Assembly: GCA_964420035.1 (NCBI GenBank)
Contig: CAYQQR010000015.1
Coordinates: 1 to 64,000 of the forward strand
Origin: CAYQQR01 sp964420035
GTDB lineage: Bacteria > Bacteroidota > Bacteroidia > Bacteroidales > SM23-62
DNA length: 64,000 nucleotides
Reading direction: 5' to 3'
Made by a program: the position numbers and the translations under genes. Under the pieces are notes generated by a model. It saw only the letters and a list, made by a program, of their open reading frames with translations, was not told where the DNA came from and made no database searches. Position 1 is the first letter of the stretch. Each line of letters opens with the position of its first letter. Shown here in pieces: positions 52,133 through 59,676 of this stretch.

Positions 52133-53536
52133 ATGAGCGGTTTTTTCAGCGTCATTTCCAGGAGCCGGTGCGTTTCCGATGTTTTTTACGGTACTGATTA
52201 TCACTCCCACCTGGGCACCAAGCGGGCCGGGATGGTTTTTTACGGTCAAAGTGAAGGTTTCCGCCGGGCCATACACAACATCGAGAATTCCTACTTCCGC
52301 ACCAAGTTCCAGGATGATCTTCCCCATTTCAGGGGCCGGAAAGGAATAGGGGTCATCAGCGACACCGATCCCCAGCCCATCCTGTTCAATTCCCACCTGG
52401 GCAGCTTTGCCATTGCCACGGTGAGCCGTATCGTCAACTTAAAGGAGCTGGAAAATTATTTCCTGAATAAAAAAATCCATTTCACGGAGAATTTTGAAGG
52501 CAACACCAATCCCACCGAAGTTGTGGCCAACCTGATCTGCGAAGAAGAGGATTTCGTTTCGGGCATCACCCATGTATTGGACCGGATCAGGGGATCCTGT
52601 TCCATGGTGATCCTCACGCCCGATCGACTTATCGCGGCGCGCGACAAGCTGGGACGCACTTCTGTCATTATCGGGAAGAAGGACGGGGCCTATGCCGCTG
52701 CCAGCGAATCATCGGCTTTCCCCAATACCGGCTACGAAGCGGTCCATAACATGGGTCCGGGAGAGATCACCGAAGTCACGGCGGAAGGATACAACATCCT
52801 GAAAAAACCGGGAAAGCAAATGCAGATATGTGCCTTTCTGTGGGTGTATTACGGTTATCCTACCTCCGATTTCGAAGGCATCAATGTGGATCACTGCCGT
52901 TATCGCTGCGGGTCCGCCCTGGCAAGAAGGGACAGGGTAGAAGCCGATTTTGTTACCGGCATCCCGGATTCCGGGACGGGACATGCCATCGGTTACGGCA
53001 ATGAACGGGGTATCCCTTACATGAGGCCCTTCTCAAAGTATACCCCCACCTGGCCCCGCAGTTTTATGCCCCAGAAACAGGAAACCCGCGAGCTGGTGGC
53101 CAAGATGAAACTCATTCCCAACAAGGATTTTATTGAAGGGAAGAGGATGATCATCTGCGACGATTCCATCGTGCGGGGCACCCAGCTTACCGATAATACC
53201 GTCGACCTGCGTAAGAAAGGTGCCAAAGAAGTGCACTTGCGCATTGCCTGTCCGCCCCTGACCTTTGCCTGTAACTTCCTGAACTTCTCCCAGTCCCGCT
53301 CCACCCTCGAGCTGGCAAGCCGCAAGGCCATCAAACAGCTGGAGGGGGAAGAGAAGAACCTGGAGGAATATGCCGATCCTACCACCGGCAAGCATAAGGC
53401 TATGGTGAATCAGATCGCGAAAAACCTGAACGTGGATTCATTGATGTACCAGAACCTCCATGACCTGGTCGAAGCCATCGGTCTGCCCAGGGAAAGGCTC
53501 TGCACCCATTGCTGGGATAATTCATCTTATTATTGA
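52133..53536 (+). CDS. PurF-like glutamine amidotransferase/PRTase with Ser in place of catalytic Cys
   Basis: A 467-residue protein with the full fold of amidophosphoribosyltransferase: N-terminal amidotransferase domain (YHSHLGTKRAGMVFY, NSHLGSFAIATVS, RDKLGRTSVIIGKKDG) and C-terminal PRTase (GIPDSGTGHAIGYG, YMRPFSKY, PRPP site MIICDDSIVRGTQ). Normal PurF starts MCG with Cys as nucleophile; here the protein starts MSGFFS, so glutamine hydrolysis should be lost or changed. The PRTase half looks intact. It may act with free ammonia, on another substrate, or be regulatory. The convergent neighbour gene overlaps its end by 7 bp. Confidence 0.9.
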   Translation: MSGFFSVISRSRCVSDVFYGTDYHSHLGTKRAGMVFYGQSEGFRRAIHNIENSYFRTKFQDDLPHFRGRKGIGVISDTDPQPILFNSHLGSFAIATVSRIVNLKELENYFLNKKIHFTENFEGNTNPTEVVANLICEEEDFVSGITHVLDRIRGSCSMVILTPDRLIAARDKLGRTSVIIGKKDGAYAAASESSAFPNTGYEAVHNMGPGEITEVTAEGYNILKKPGKQMQICAFLWVYYGYPTSDFEGINVDHCRYRCGSALARRDRVEADFVTGIPDSGTGHAIGYGNERGIPYMRPFSKYTPTWPRSFMPQKQETRELVAKMKLIPNKDFIEGKRMIICDDSIVRGTQLTDNTVDLRKKGAKEVHLRIACPPLTFACNFLNFSQSRSTLELASRKAIKQLEGEEKNLEEYADPTTGKHKAMVNQIAKNLNVDSLMYQNLHDLVEAIGLPRERLCTHCWDNSSYY

Positions 53537-54189
53537 GCGCCCTGGCCCTGGCGCACCGAACGGTATTTCTTGTAAAATGCCGGGGATTGTACCGAGAAGG
53601 CGGTCATCAGCCGGTCCATCCGCTTATTTAAGAGCTGTATGTTCGACTTAAGCAGCTTTTCCGATTTTTTGACGGCCTTTTTCTGTTCTGCCATACCTTC
53701 GTTGTATTCCTTAAGGGTCTTTTCATATTCCCCGAGGGCCTTCTCATAGGTCTCGATCATGGCCGGGGTCAGCCCGTATTTTTCCGGGTGCCCGGGTTGG
53801 TCCTGTAATTTGCCGATGTGCTTTTGGATCTGCCGGGCCTGTTTCAGCAATTTTGAACTACCCAGCTTGTTCAGCTTCTTTTTCGAGGGAACCAGCTTGC
53901 CCGAAGCTTTACCGTCCTGTTGATCTTCAAGATATACATAAAGAATATTGTTGAGAGGGAAAAGGGCCGATGTCAGCTTGTTTTTATGGCTGTCCCGGGA
54001 CTTTTTAAGGGGTTCGATGTTCATGCCCAGATGAGCCTCGAGGTCATCCAGGTCCTTGATGTTCTTGACAAAATCATCATACACCAACCGGATGGCATCG
54101 ATCTTCTGCCATTGGTCCAGGTTGCCCTCCATCAGTTCATGGATATCCCGGAACATTTTTTTTGCTGTAGCCTGTTTTTCCTTGTTCAT
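53530..54189 (-). CDS. Coiled-coil protein of unknown function
   Basis: A 219-residue, Lys- and Glu-rich helical protein without signal or membrane helix. Long helices with coiled-coil character run through ALGEYEKTLKEYNEGMAEQKKAVKKSEKLLKSNIQLLNKRMDRLM. Tail LTAFSVQSPAFYKKYRSVRQGQGAQ. I do not recognise a family. It follows the CHAD gene by 11 bp on the same strand, so it may work with it. Confidence 0.7.
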   Translation of the reverse strand: MNKEKQATAKKMFRDIHELMEGNLDQWQKIDAIRLVYDDFVKNIKDLDDLEAHLGMNIEPLKKSRDSHKNKLTSALFPLNNILYVYLEDQQDGKASGKLVPSKKKLNKLGSSKLLKQARQIQKHIGKLQDQPGHPEKYGLTPAMIETYEKALGEYEKTLKEYNEGMAEQKKAVKKSEKLLKSNIQLLNKRMDRLMTAFSVQSPAFYKKYRSVRQGQGAQ

Positions 54190-54200
54190 TTTATGAATGT

Positions 54201-55151
54201 TTATACAAGTTTCCTCGCGGTCTTTAATTTTCCGGGTCCGGGCAGGATCTTTTTCTTATGGAAGATCTCCCAATAACCCGACAGCCGGTTTACAAACACG
54301 TCCGGTTCTTCCGTATACACGGCAGCGACCTTATGCCAGATCCGGCCCAGCAGTTCCTCCTTGCTTCTTTTCCGGATATTCCTCAGCTGGCGAAGGGTAC
54401 TGGCGTTGGTGATCTTCTTTTTATCCCGGGCCTCTTCGGTCAGCTCGTCCAGGTCGTGACAAACCCCCAGGATCTCCGTGATGTTGTTCAACGATTTGGC
54501 ATAGGCTTTCAATACCTTGGGATAAAGGGGTTGCAAAAGCTCCATCTGGTGCCAGAGGTACTTCATCCTTTTGCGCGTGTCGTGAAGCAACCCGGGATCA
54601 TGTCCCCCCTGTGCCTTTTGGTATAGCTTCCTGCCCTGGCGGTAGATCCTGTGCAAACCCCCTTCAAAAGCCCGGAAGTCTTCATGAGAAAATTTAAAAT
54701 GCTCCACCCTTTTTTTCGCGGCCCGGGTTTCTACAGCGATCTTTCTGAAGATATCCTTGTCGTCGAGCAGGATCTTGTAGAGCCTTTCACCCTCCCGCAA
54801 CAGTTCATCCTGCATTTGCTGCATATGATTTTGGGCAGCCGGGGTGAAATCCTCTTTGATCTTTCCTATGGTTTCCGCGAGGACGATGCGGTTCCTCAGT
54901 TCCGAGACCTGCCGGGCCAGGTCCCTGAAATTGGTGTTTTCACGATAATAGCTGCTGTATCCGATCTCGTCCCGGATCAGACGGAGTACGGCCCGGATCC
55001 GTTTCATGCTCTTGCGGATCTCATGTACCGATTGATGGCGGTCCTTGCCACCCGCTTTGCAGTGTTGCAGGATGGCATCCATCTGGTGACCGAGGATGCG
55101 TTTTATGCCACTGCTGAGCTGCTCGTTTTCCGACAACCTGAAATCCTTCAT
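54201..55151 (-). CDS. CHAD-domain protein
   Basis: A 316-residue helical protein of the CHAD family (conserved histidine alpha-helical domain), with VHEIRKSMKRIRAVLRLIRDEIG at about residues 43-66 and later LHDTRKRMKYLWHQMELLQPLYP, LDELTEEARD. The His/Lys/Arg surface of CHAD domains binds inorganic polyphosphate. No adenylate-cyclase-like CYTH domain is attached. It is adjacent to a coiled-coil gene. Confidence 0.9.
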   Translation of the reverse strand: MKDFRLSENEQLSSGIKRILGHQMDAILQHCKAGGKDRHQSVHEIRKSMKRIRAVLRLIRDEIGYSSYYRENTNFRDLARQVSELRNRIVLAETIGKIKEDFTPAAQNHMQQMQDELLREGERLYKILLDDKDIFRKIAVETRAAKKRVEHFKFSHEDFRAFEGGLHRIYRQGRKLYQKAQGGHDPGLLHDTRKRMKYLWHQMELLQPLYPKVLKAYAKSLNNITEILGVCHDLDELTEEARDKKKITNASTLRQLRNIRKRSKEELLGRIWHKVAAVYTEEPDVFVNRLSGYWEIFHKKKILPGPGKLKTARKLV

Positions 55152-55235
55152 AGAGCAAGAAGATAGTGTAAAATTATTCGGAAGTCAAGTATTGGATCAT
55201 TCGGCTAATTCTCTTATGGATGGTATATTATAAAT

Positions 55236-55331
55236 AGGTCACAGAGAGCCGCAGGGTAAAAAGGAGATACACAGAGTTCAAATTTAATCCCTTTTCTCTG
55301 TGGTCCTCTGTTTTACTCTGTGACCTCCAAT
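55236..55331. repeat. ACACAGAG-type dispersed inverted repeat
   Basis: Arms at 55237 (AGGTCACAGAG) and 55317 (CTCTGTGACCT) enclose about 70 bp that includes ATACACAGAG and TTCTCTGTGG. The same family is seen at 62722-62804. Such repeats fill gaps between genes; a transcript could form a stable hairpin. Confidence 0.6.
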
Positions 55332-55335
55332 TCCA

Positions 55336-56277
55336 TCAACCATTTAGAGTGGATTGTATTAATTTCACATCATAAATTTCCTCGATCTCCGTCAAATAGA
55401 CGATCCTCCCGGCCGGTTGGGCCGCTGACAACCGCACCGCTTCCACCCCGCAAACCAGCTCCTTCTCGGCAATCGGCAAATCGCCGATCTTGTCGCTGGC
55501 CTGGCGGAGCCTGGAGAGGCCCACGAAAATATAGTCTCCGGCATGGACCAGTCCGCGGACGAAGCCTTTGAAGCGGTAAACCACCTCATATCCTCCCCGT
55601 TCCAGGTCGTACCGCACCAATTCACCCGTGGCGGAATGCAATCCATACAGTTCCCCCCGGATGAGCCTGGGCGAATGCGGCATGGGCAAGCCCTCGAGCA
55701 GGATCTCGTTCTTTCGGGCATCCATCAGGATGCCGCCCCGGAGCTTGTTTTCCCGCCATCCTTCAGGTAAATTCGAACGGCCCAGGGCCGTGACGTATTG
55801 CAGTTGGCCCTCCCTGAGGCACATGCCGTTCAAGTGACATTGATCCGCCGGCTCGGGCCTTTCAATAAAGAAAGGCATCCAGGTGGGTTTGAAAGGAGAC
55901 TGTTTATCGGTCAGGCCAATACAGGAATAACGGGTGTTAACCGCCAGCAGGCCCTGATGGGTATATTCCATATCATGCAGGTCCAGCTCGCCGGTATGAT
56001 AAGCCTGTTCCTCCCGGTAATTCAAAGTATAGATATGACTTCTGCCCGCTACGGCAATTTGATTATTATTAACGGCAATACCCATGGGTTTGGGTATGGA
56101 AACCGCCTTCTGCTTCAATCCGCCCTGGATACCGGCACTGATGCGGATTATTTTACCCGCCTGATAGGTACTGATCACCAGGGATAGGTTCAATTCATTG
56201 AGCAGCCCGGGGAAGCCGTGGGTATAGCGACTAATAAAGGGAGCACCCGGGGATTCGGTTTGTATTTGTCCTATCAT
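55336..56277 (-). CDS. TIGR03032/DUF4915-family protein
   Basis: A 313-residue protein from the ATG at 56277-56275 (a TTG three codons earlier is in frame but unlikely). Beta-propeller-like repeats: ISTYQAGKIIRIS, PKPMGIAVNNNQIAVAGRSHIYTL, HDMEYTHQGLLAVNTRYSCIGLTD, CHLNGMCLREGQLQYVTALG. This matches the TIGR03032 family (YQAGKL, HLNG signatures), of unknown function. The start overlaps the stop of ispG (ATGA), so it is translated with ispG. Confidence 0.8.
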   Translation of the reverse strand: MIGQIQTESPGAPFISRYTHGFPGLLNELNLSLVISTYQAGKIIRISAGIQGGLKQKAVSIPKPMGIAVNNNQIAVAGRSHIYTLNYREEQAYHTGELDLHDMEYTHQGLLAVNTRYSCIGLTDKQSPFKPTWMPFFIERPEPADQCHLNGMCLREGQLQYVTALGRSNLPEGWRENKLRGGILMDARKNEILLEGLPMPHSPRLIRGELYGLHSATGELVRYDLERGGYEVVYRFKGFVRGLVHAGDYIFVGLSRLRQASDKIGDLPIAEKELVCGVEAVRLSAAQPAGRIVYLTEIEEIYDVKLIQSTLNG

Positions 56278-57842
56278 TCTACCCAATCCTTATTATTTTT
56301 AATTAGATCCACCAGTTCATCAACAGCGTCGGCTTCGGGAATGTTTCTTTTCTGAACCTTTTTTCCCTTGTAAAGGGTGATCTTCCCCCGGCCCGAACCC
56401 ACGTAACCGTAATCTGCATCGGCCATTTCGCCCGGACCGTTGACGATGCAGCCCATCACGGCGATCTTCAGGTGTTTCAGCTGCCGGGTGGCCGCCTTGA
56501 TCCGGGCGGTGGTCTCTTCCAGGTCGAAGCCCGTGCGGCCGCAACCGGGACAGGAGATGTATTCCGCGCGGCTCATCCGCACCCGGCAGGCTTGCAAGAT
56601 CCCGAACGACAGGTTACAGCGGTCACGCGGTGCAAATTGGGGCAGGTCGGGCAACAAAGCCGAGGCCCGTTTTTCCAGAAAGAGGGGTGCCGCTTTCAGG
56701 CAGGCCTGTATGATCACTTCCTCCCAGTCGGTGGATGGAGAAGAAAAATGGACCATTCCGGGATACAGGGGTTCGTGCAGTATCCTGTCCTGCAAAGATG
56801 GAGGGACCTCCCCTTCCAGGCCGGGTGCCGGGATCAGCCCATCCGGCCGGTTGTTCTCCTCCAGGTTGAGGAGATCCCTGAATTCCTCTTTTTTATAGAT
56901 CTTCTGGATCACCCGGGGGACCTTTTCCAGATGTTTCGACTCGTGGAGCAGGACCGTGCCTTCATCTTTTTCCAGCTGATCGAGCAATTTTTTGCAGAAA
57001 AGCACCTCCTTTAGCGGGTCCTCGGTCAGACTCACCCGTATGGTGTTGCCGATGCCTTCCTGTAACAGGGGTCCCATGCCGATCACCGACCGGATGCGGC
57101 CCTCCTCGCCCCAGCCGGCCTCGGTGACGCCCAGGTGCACGGGATAATAAAGGTCCTCTGCCTGCATGGTATTTACAAGCAGGCGGTTCGACTCCGCCAT
57201 CACCAGGGGGTTGCTGGATTTTAGCGAGACCACCAGCCTGTGAAAACCTTGTTCATGAGCGATTCGAACATACTCCATGGCCGATTCCACCATCCCCCGC
57301 GGTGTATCCCCGTACTTTTCCAGCATCCGCCCGGCTAACGACCCGTGATTCACCCCGATCCGCAACGCCACCCCGTTCTTCCTGCAAATTTCTATTAAAG
57401 GTGAAAGCTTCTCGATTACCAACAAAAGGCCGTGGTCTGCTGTGCCCGCCGTAGCTTTTTTGGCGAATGAAGCCTTCCCGGGATCTCTAGCGAAGGCGGG
57501 TGGTCCGTGGTCGGCAACGAAGTTGCCCGGGTTAACCCTCACTTTCTCAACCACCTCAGCGGCCTTGTAAGCCAATACCGGGTTAAAATGCACATCCGCC
57601 ACCAGGGGGATGTCGCATCCCCTTGCACGAATGGCCTCTTTGATATTTTTCAGCTTGGCCGCCTCTTTCCGGTTCCGTACCGTCACGCGGAACATCCCGG
57701 CCCCGGCCCTCGCACCGCGCGCGCACTGCTCCGCCACCGCTTCCGTATCCATGGTTGACACCGACGCCATAGTCTGTATCAGTACTGGATGATCCCCGCC
57801 AATAATTCTGTTTCCGATATGTATGGTTTTTGAGGATTTCAT
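56274..57842 (-). CDS. ispG: 4-hydroxy-3-methylbut-2-enyl diphosphate synthase (IspG)
   Basis: A 522-residue enzyme of the non-mevalonate isoprenoid pathway: TIM barrel (HPVLIQTMASVSTMDTEAVAEQ, PLVADVHFNPVLA, IRIGVNHGSL), an inserted A* region and a C-terminal [4Fe-4S] domain with YISCPGCGRTGFDLEE, MGCIVNGPGEM supplying three Cys and a Glu. A 25-residue in-frame insertion separates NPGNF from the following helix (residues 110-135, flanked by ADHG copies), caused by a dispersed repeat element. It should not touch the active site but adds a loop. Confidence 0.95.
   Translation of the reverse strand: MKSSKTIHIGNRIIGGDHPVLIQTMASVSTMDTEAVAEQCARGARAGAGMFRVTVRNRKEAAKLKNIKEAIRARGCDIPLVADVHFNPVLAYKAAEVVEKVRVNPGNFVADHGPPAFARDPGKASFAKKATAGTADHGLLLVIEKLSPLIEICRKNGVALRIGVNHGSLAGRMLEKYGDTPRGMVESAMEYVRIAHEQGFHRLVVSLKSSNPLVMAESNRLLVNTMQAEDLYYPVHLGVTEAGWGEEGRIRSVIGMGPLLQEGIGNTIRVSLTEDPLKEVLFCKKLLDQLEKDEGTVLLHESKHLEKVPRVIQKIYKKEEFRDLLNLEENNRPDGLIPAPGLEGEVPPSLQDRILHEPLYPGMVHFSSPSTDWEEVIIQACLKAAPLFLEKRASALLPDLPQFAPRDRCNLSFGILQACRVRMSRAEYISCPGCGRTGFDLEETTARIKAATRQLKHLKIAVMGCIVNGPGEMADADYGYVGSGRGKITLYKGKKVQKRNIPEADAVDELVDLIKNNKDWVE
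57430..57512 (-). repeat. In-frame dispersed hairpin element inside ispG
   Basis: Direct repeats CCGTGGTC at 57430-57437 and 57505-57512 (75 bp apart, 25 codons) bracket a sequence with complementary ends CCCGCC/GGCGGG and the core GTAGC. Its arms and loop look like those of the repeats in ntpB. The translated flanks are both ADHG. Looks like an insertion with target duplication. Confidence 0.7.
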
Positions 57843-57857
57843 TGTTTGTGTAAATTG

Positions 57858-58105
57858 TCACTCGCTTCGCTGTGGCTCGTTCGCTGCGCTCACTGTCTCT
57901 CGCTCACTCCGTTCGCTGTCACTCGGCTTCGGTTGTTTCTCGCTTCGCTGTAGCTCTTCTCGCTACGCTCGCTGTAACTCATTCCCCCGAGTGCTCGGGG
58001 TCACTGTAGCCATGATGCTCCCTGATTCTTCACACTCACATCCAATTCCCACATCCTCATCCCTCATCCCTCATCCTGAATCCCTGCCTGCCGGCAGGCA
58101 GGCTG
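57858..58105. repeat. Intergenic array of short palindromes
   Basis: Between ispG and cysS: repeated CTCGCTTCGCTGT units, variants with GCTGCGCTC and GGCTTCGG, a CCCGAGTGCTCGGGG hairpin, ATCCCTC direct repeats (about 58060) and a perfect 20-bp palindrome at 58083-58102. No gene is seen in 57843-58115. Confidence 0.65.
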
Positions 58106-58115
58106 AATCCTGAAT

Positions 58116-59582
58116 TCATCTGACCTTCCACGCAAACCCCCCGGGTGTATCTTTGACCTCTATGCCCAACTGCACCAGGCGTTCCCGGATGGCATCGGCT
58201 GTCTGGAAATCCTTCCGCTTTTTGGCTTCCAGCCGCAGCTCCAGCATGCTGTCGATGAGGGCCGCGGACAGCCGGTCCCGGTCACCGTCCTTTTCGGGCT
58301 GCAGGCCCAGGATATCAAAAACGAAAAGATGGACCAGGGATTGCATTTTTTTCAGCTTTGCCTCATCGATCTTTTTCTCACCCGTCAGCAGAAGGTTCAC
58401 CGTCTTTACCCATTCAAAAAGCTCGGAGATCAGCACCGGGGAATTGAAATCATCGTTCATGGCCGCATAGCAACGCTCTTCCAATCCCTCTACATCGACA
58501 TCATTCTGTGTGGAGGCCTCGATCTTCTCTATATTTTCCACTGCCTCCATCAGCCGCTGGTAGCCTTTGCAGGAGGCCCGCAAGGCTTCATTGGAAAAGT
58601 CGAGCGTACTGGTATAATGCGCCTGCAGCATAAAAAAGCGTATGTTCATGGGCGAGTAAGCCTGGTCCAGCAGGGCATGCTTCCCCTCGAAGAAGTCGAA
58701 GAGGCTGATGGCGTTGCCCAGCGACTTGCCCATCTTCTGGCCGTTCAGGGTGATCATGTTGTTGTGCATCCAGTAGCGTACCGATGGTTTGCCCAGGGCG
58801 GCCACCGACTGGGCGATCTCGCACTCGTGGTGCGGGAAGAGCAGGTCCATGCCCCCGCCGTGGATGTCAAAGCTATCCCCCAGGTACCTGGTGCTCATGG
58901 TGGAACACTCCAGGTGCCAGCCCGGGAACCCTTCCCCGAACTCCGAGGGCCAGCGCATGATGTGCTCCTGGTGCGCTTTTTTCCACAGGGCAAAATCCAG
59001 GGGATTCTTCTTTTCTTCCTTGCCTTCCAGTTCACGGGTATGCTGCTGCAGGTCCTCGAGCACCCTTCCCGAAAGTTCGCCGTACTCGTGTTCCCGGGTA
59101 TATTTTCCCATGTCGAAATAAACCGAGCCGTTTTTTTCATAAGCGTAGCCGTGCTCCAGGATCAGGCGCACGAATTTCAGTTGTTCGATGATGTGCCCGC
59201 TGGCAGTGGGTTCAATGCTGGGGGGCAGGGTATTCAGCACACGCATGGCCTCGTGGTAGCGGTAGGTGTAATGCTGCACGAGCTCCATAGGTTCAAGATT
59301 ACTTACCCGGGCCGCCCTGGCGACCTTGTCCTCACCCTCGTCGGCGTCGTGTTCCAGGTGACCCACATCGGTGATGTTCCGTACATAACGAACCCGGTAG
59401 CCCAGGTGCTTCAGGTACCGGAAAACCAGGTCGAAAGTGATGGCCGGGCGGGCATGGCCCAGGTGGGGATCGCCGTAGACGGTGGGCCCGCAGACATACA
59501 TACCCGCGAAAGGCGGGTGAAGGGCTTCGAACTTTTCTTTTTTTCTGCTCAAGGTATTATAAAGGTATAAGTCTTTATGCAT
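58116..59582 (-). CDS. cysS: Cysteinyl-tRNA synthetase
   Basis: A 488-residue class I synthetase with MYVCGPTVYGDPHLGHARP (zinc Cys and the HIGH-type motif), DIHGGGMDLLFPHHECEIAQ, and KMSKS-type GQKMGKSLGN. C-terminal anticodon-binding helices follow. The upstream region is shared with the divergent rnr gene. Confidence 0.97.
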   Translation of the reverse strand: MHKDLYLYNTLSRKKEKFEALHPPFAGMYVCGPTVYGDPHLGHARPAITFDLVFRYLKHLGYRVRYVRNITDVGHLEHDADEGEDKVARAARVSNLEPMELVQHYTYRYHEAMRVLNTLPPSIEPTASGHIIEQLKFVRLILEHGYAYEKNGSVYFDMGKYTREHEYGELSGRVLEDLQQHTRELEGKEEKKNPLDFALWKKAHQEHIMRWPSEFGEGFPGWHLECSTMSTRYLGDSFDIHGGGMDLLFPHHECEIAQSVAALGKPSVRYWMHNNMITLNGQKMGKSLGNAISLFDFFEGKHALLDQAYSPMNIRFFMLQAHYTSTLDFSNEALRASCKGYQRLMEAVENIEKIEASTQNDVDVEGLEERCYAAMNDDFNSPVLISELFEWVKTVNLLLTGEKKIDEAKLKKMQSLVHLFVFDILGLQPEKDGDRDRLSAALIDSMLELRLEAKKRKDFQTADAIRERLVQLGIEVKDTPGGFAWKVR

Positions 59583-59646
59583 GCTCTTTTACTTGATTGG
59601 TTCCGGGCTAAAATACAAAGTTAGACTTTGTTGCGGAAAAACCTGT

Positions 59647-59654
59647 TATCTTTG
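59647..59654 (+). promoter_or_regulatory. -7 element of rnr
   Basis: TATCTTTG fits TAnnTTTG perfectly, 23 bp before the rnr start. A TTTG lies at 59627-59630, with a short 16-bp spacer. Confidence 0.5.
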
Positions 59655-59676
59655 CCAAACCTACTTAATTGAGTTC

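Noticed and set aside
58329..59570. 413-codon plus-strand frame antisense to cysS
   Set aside because: No domain; the cysS frame carries all synthetase motifs.
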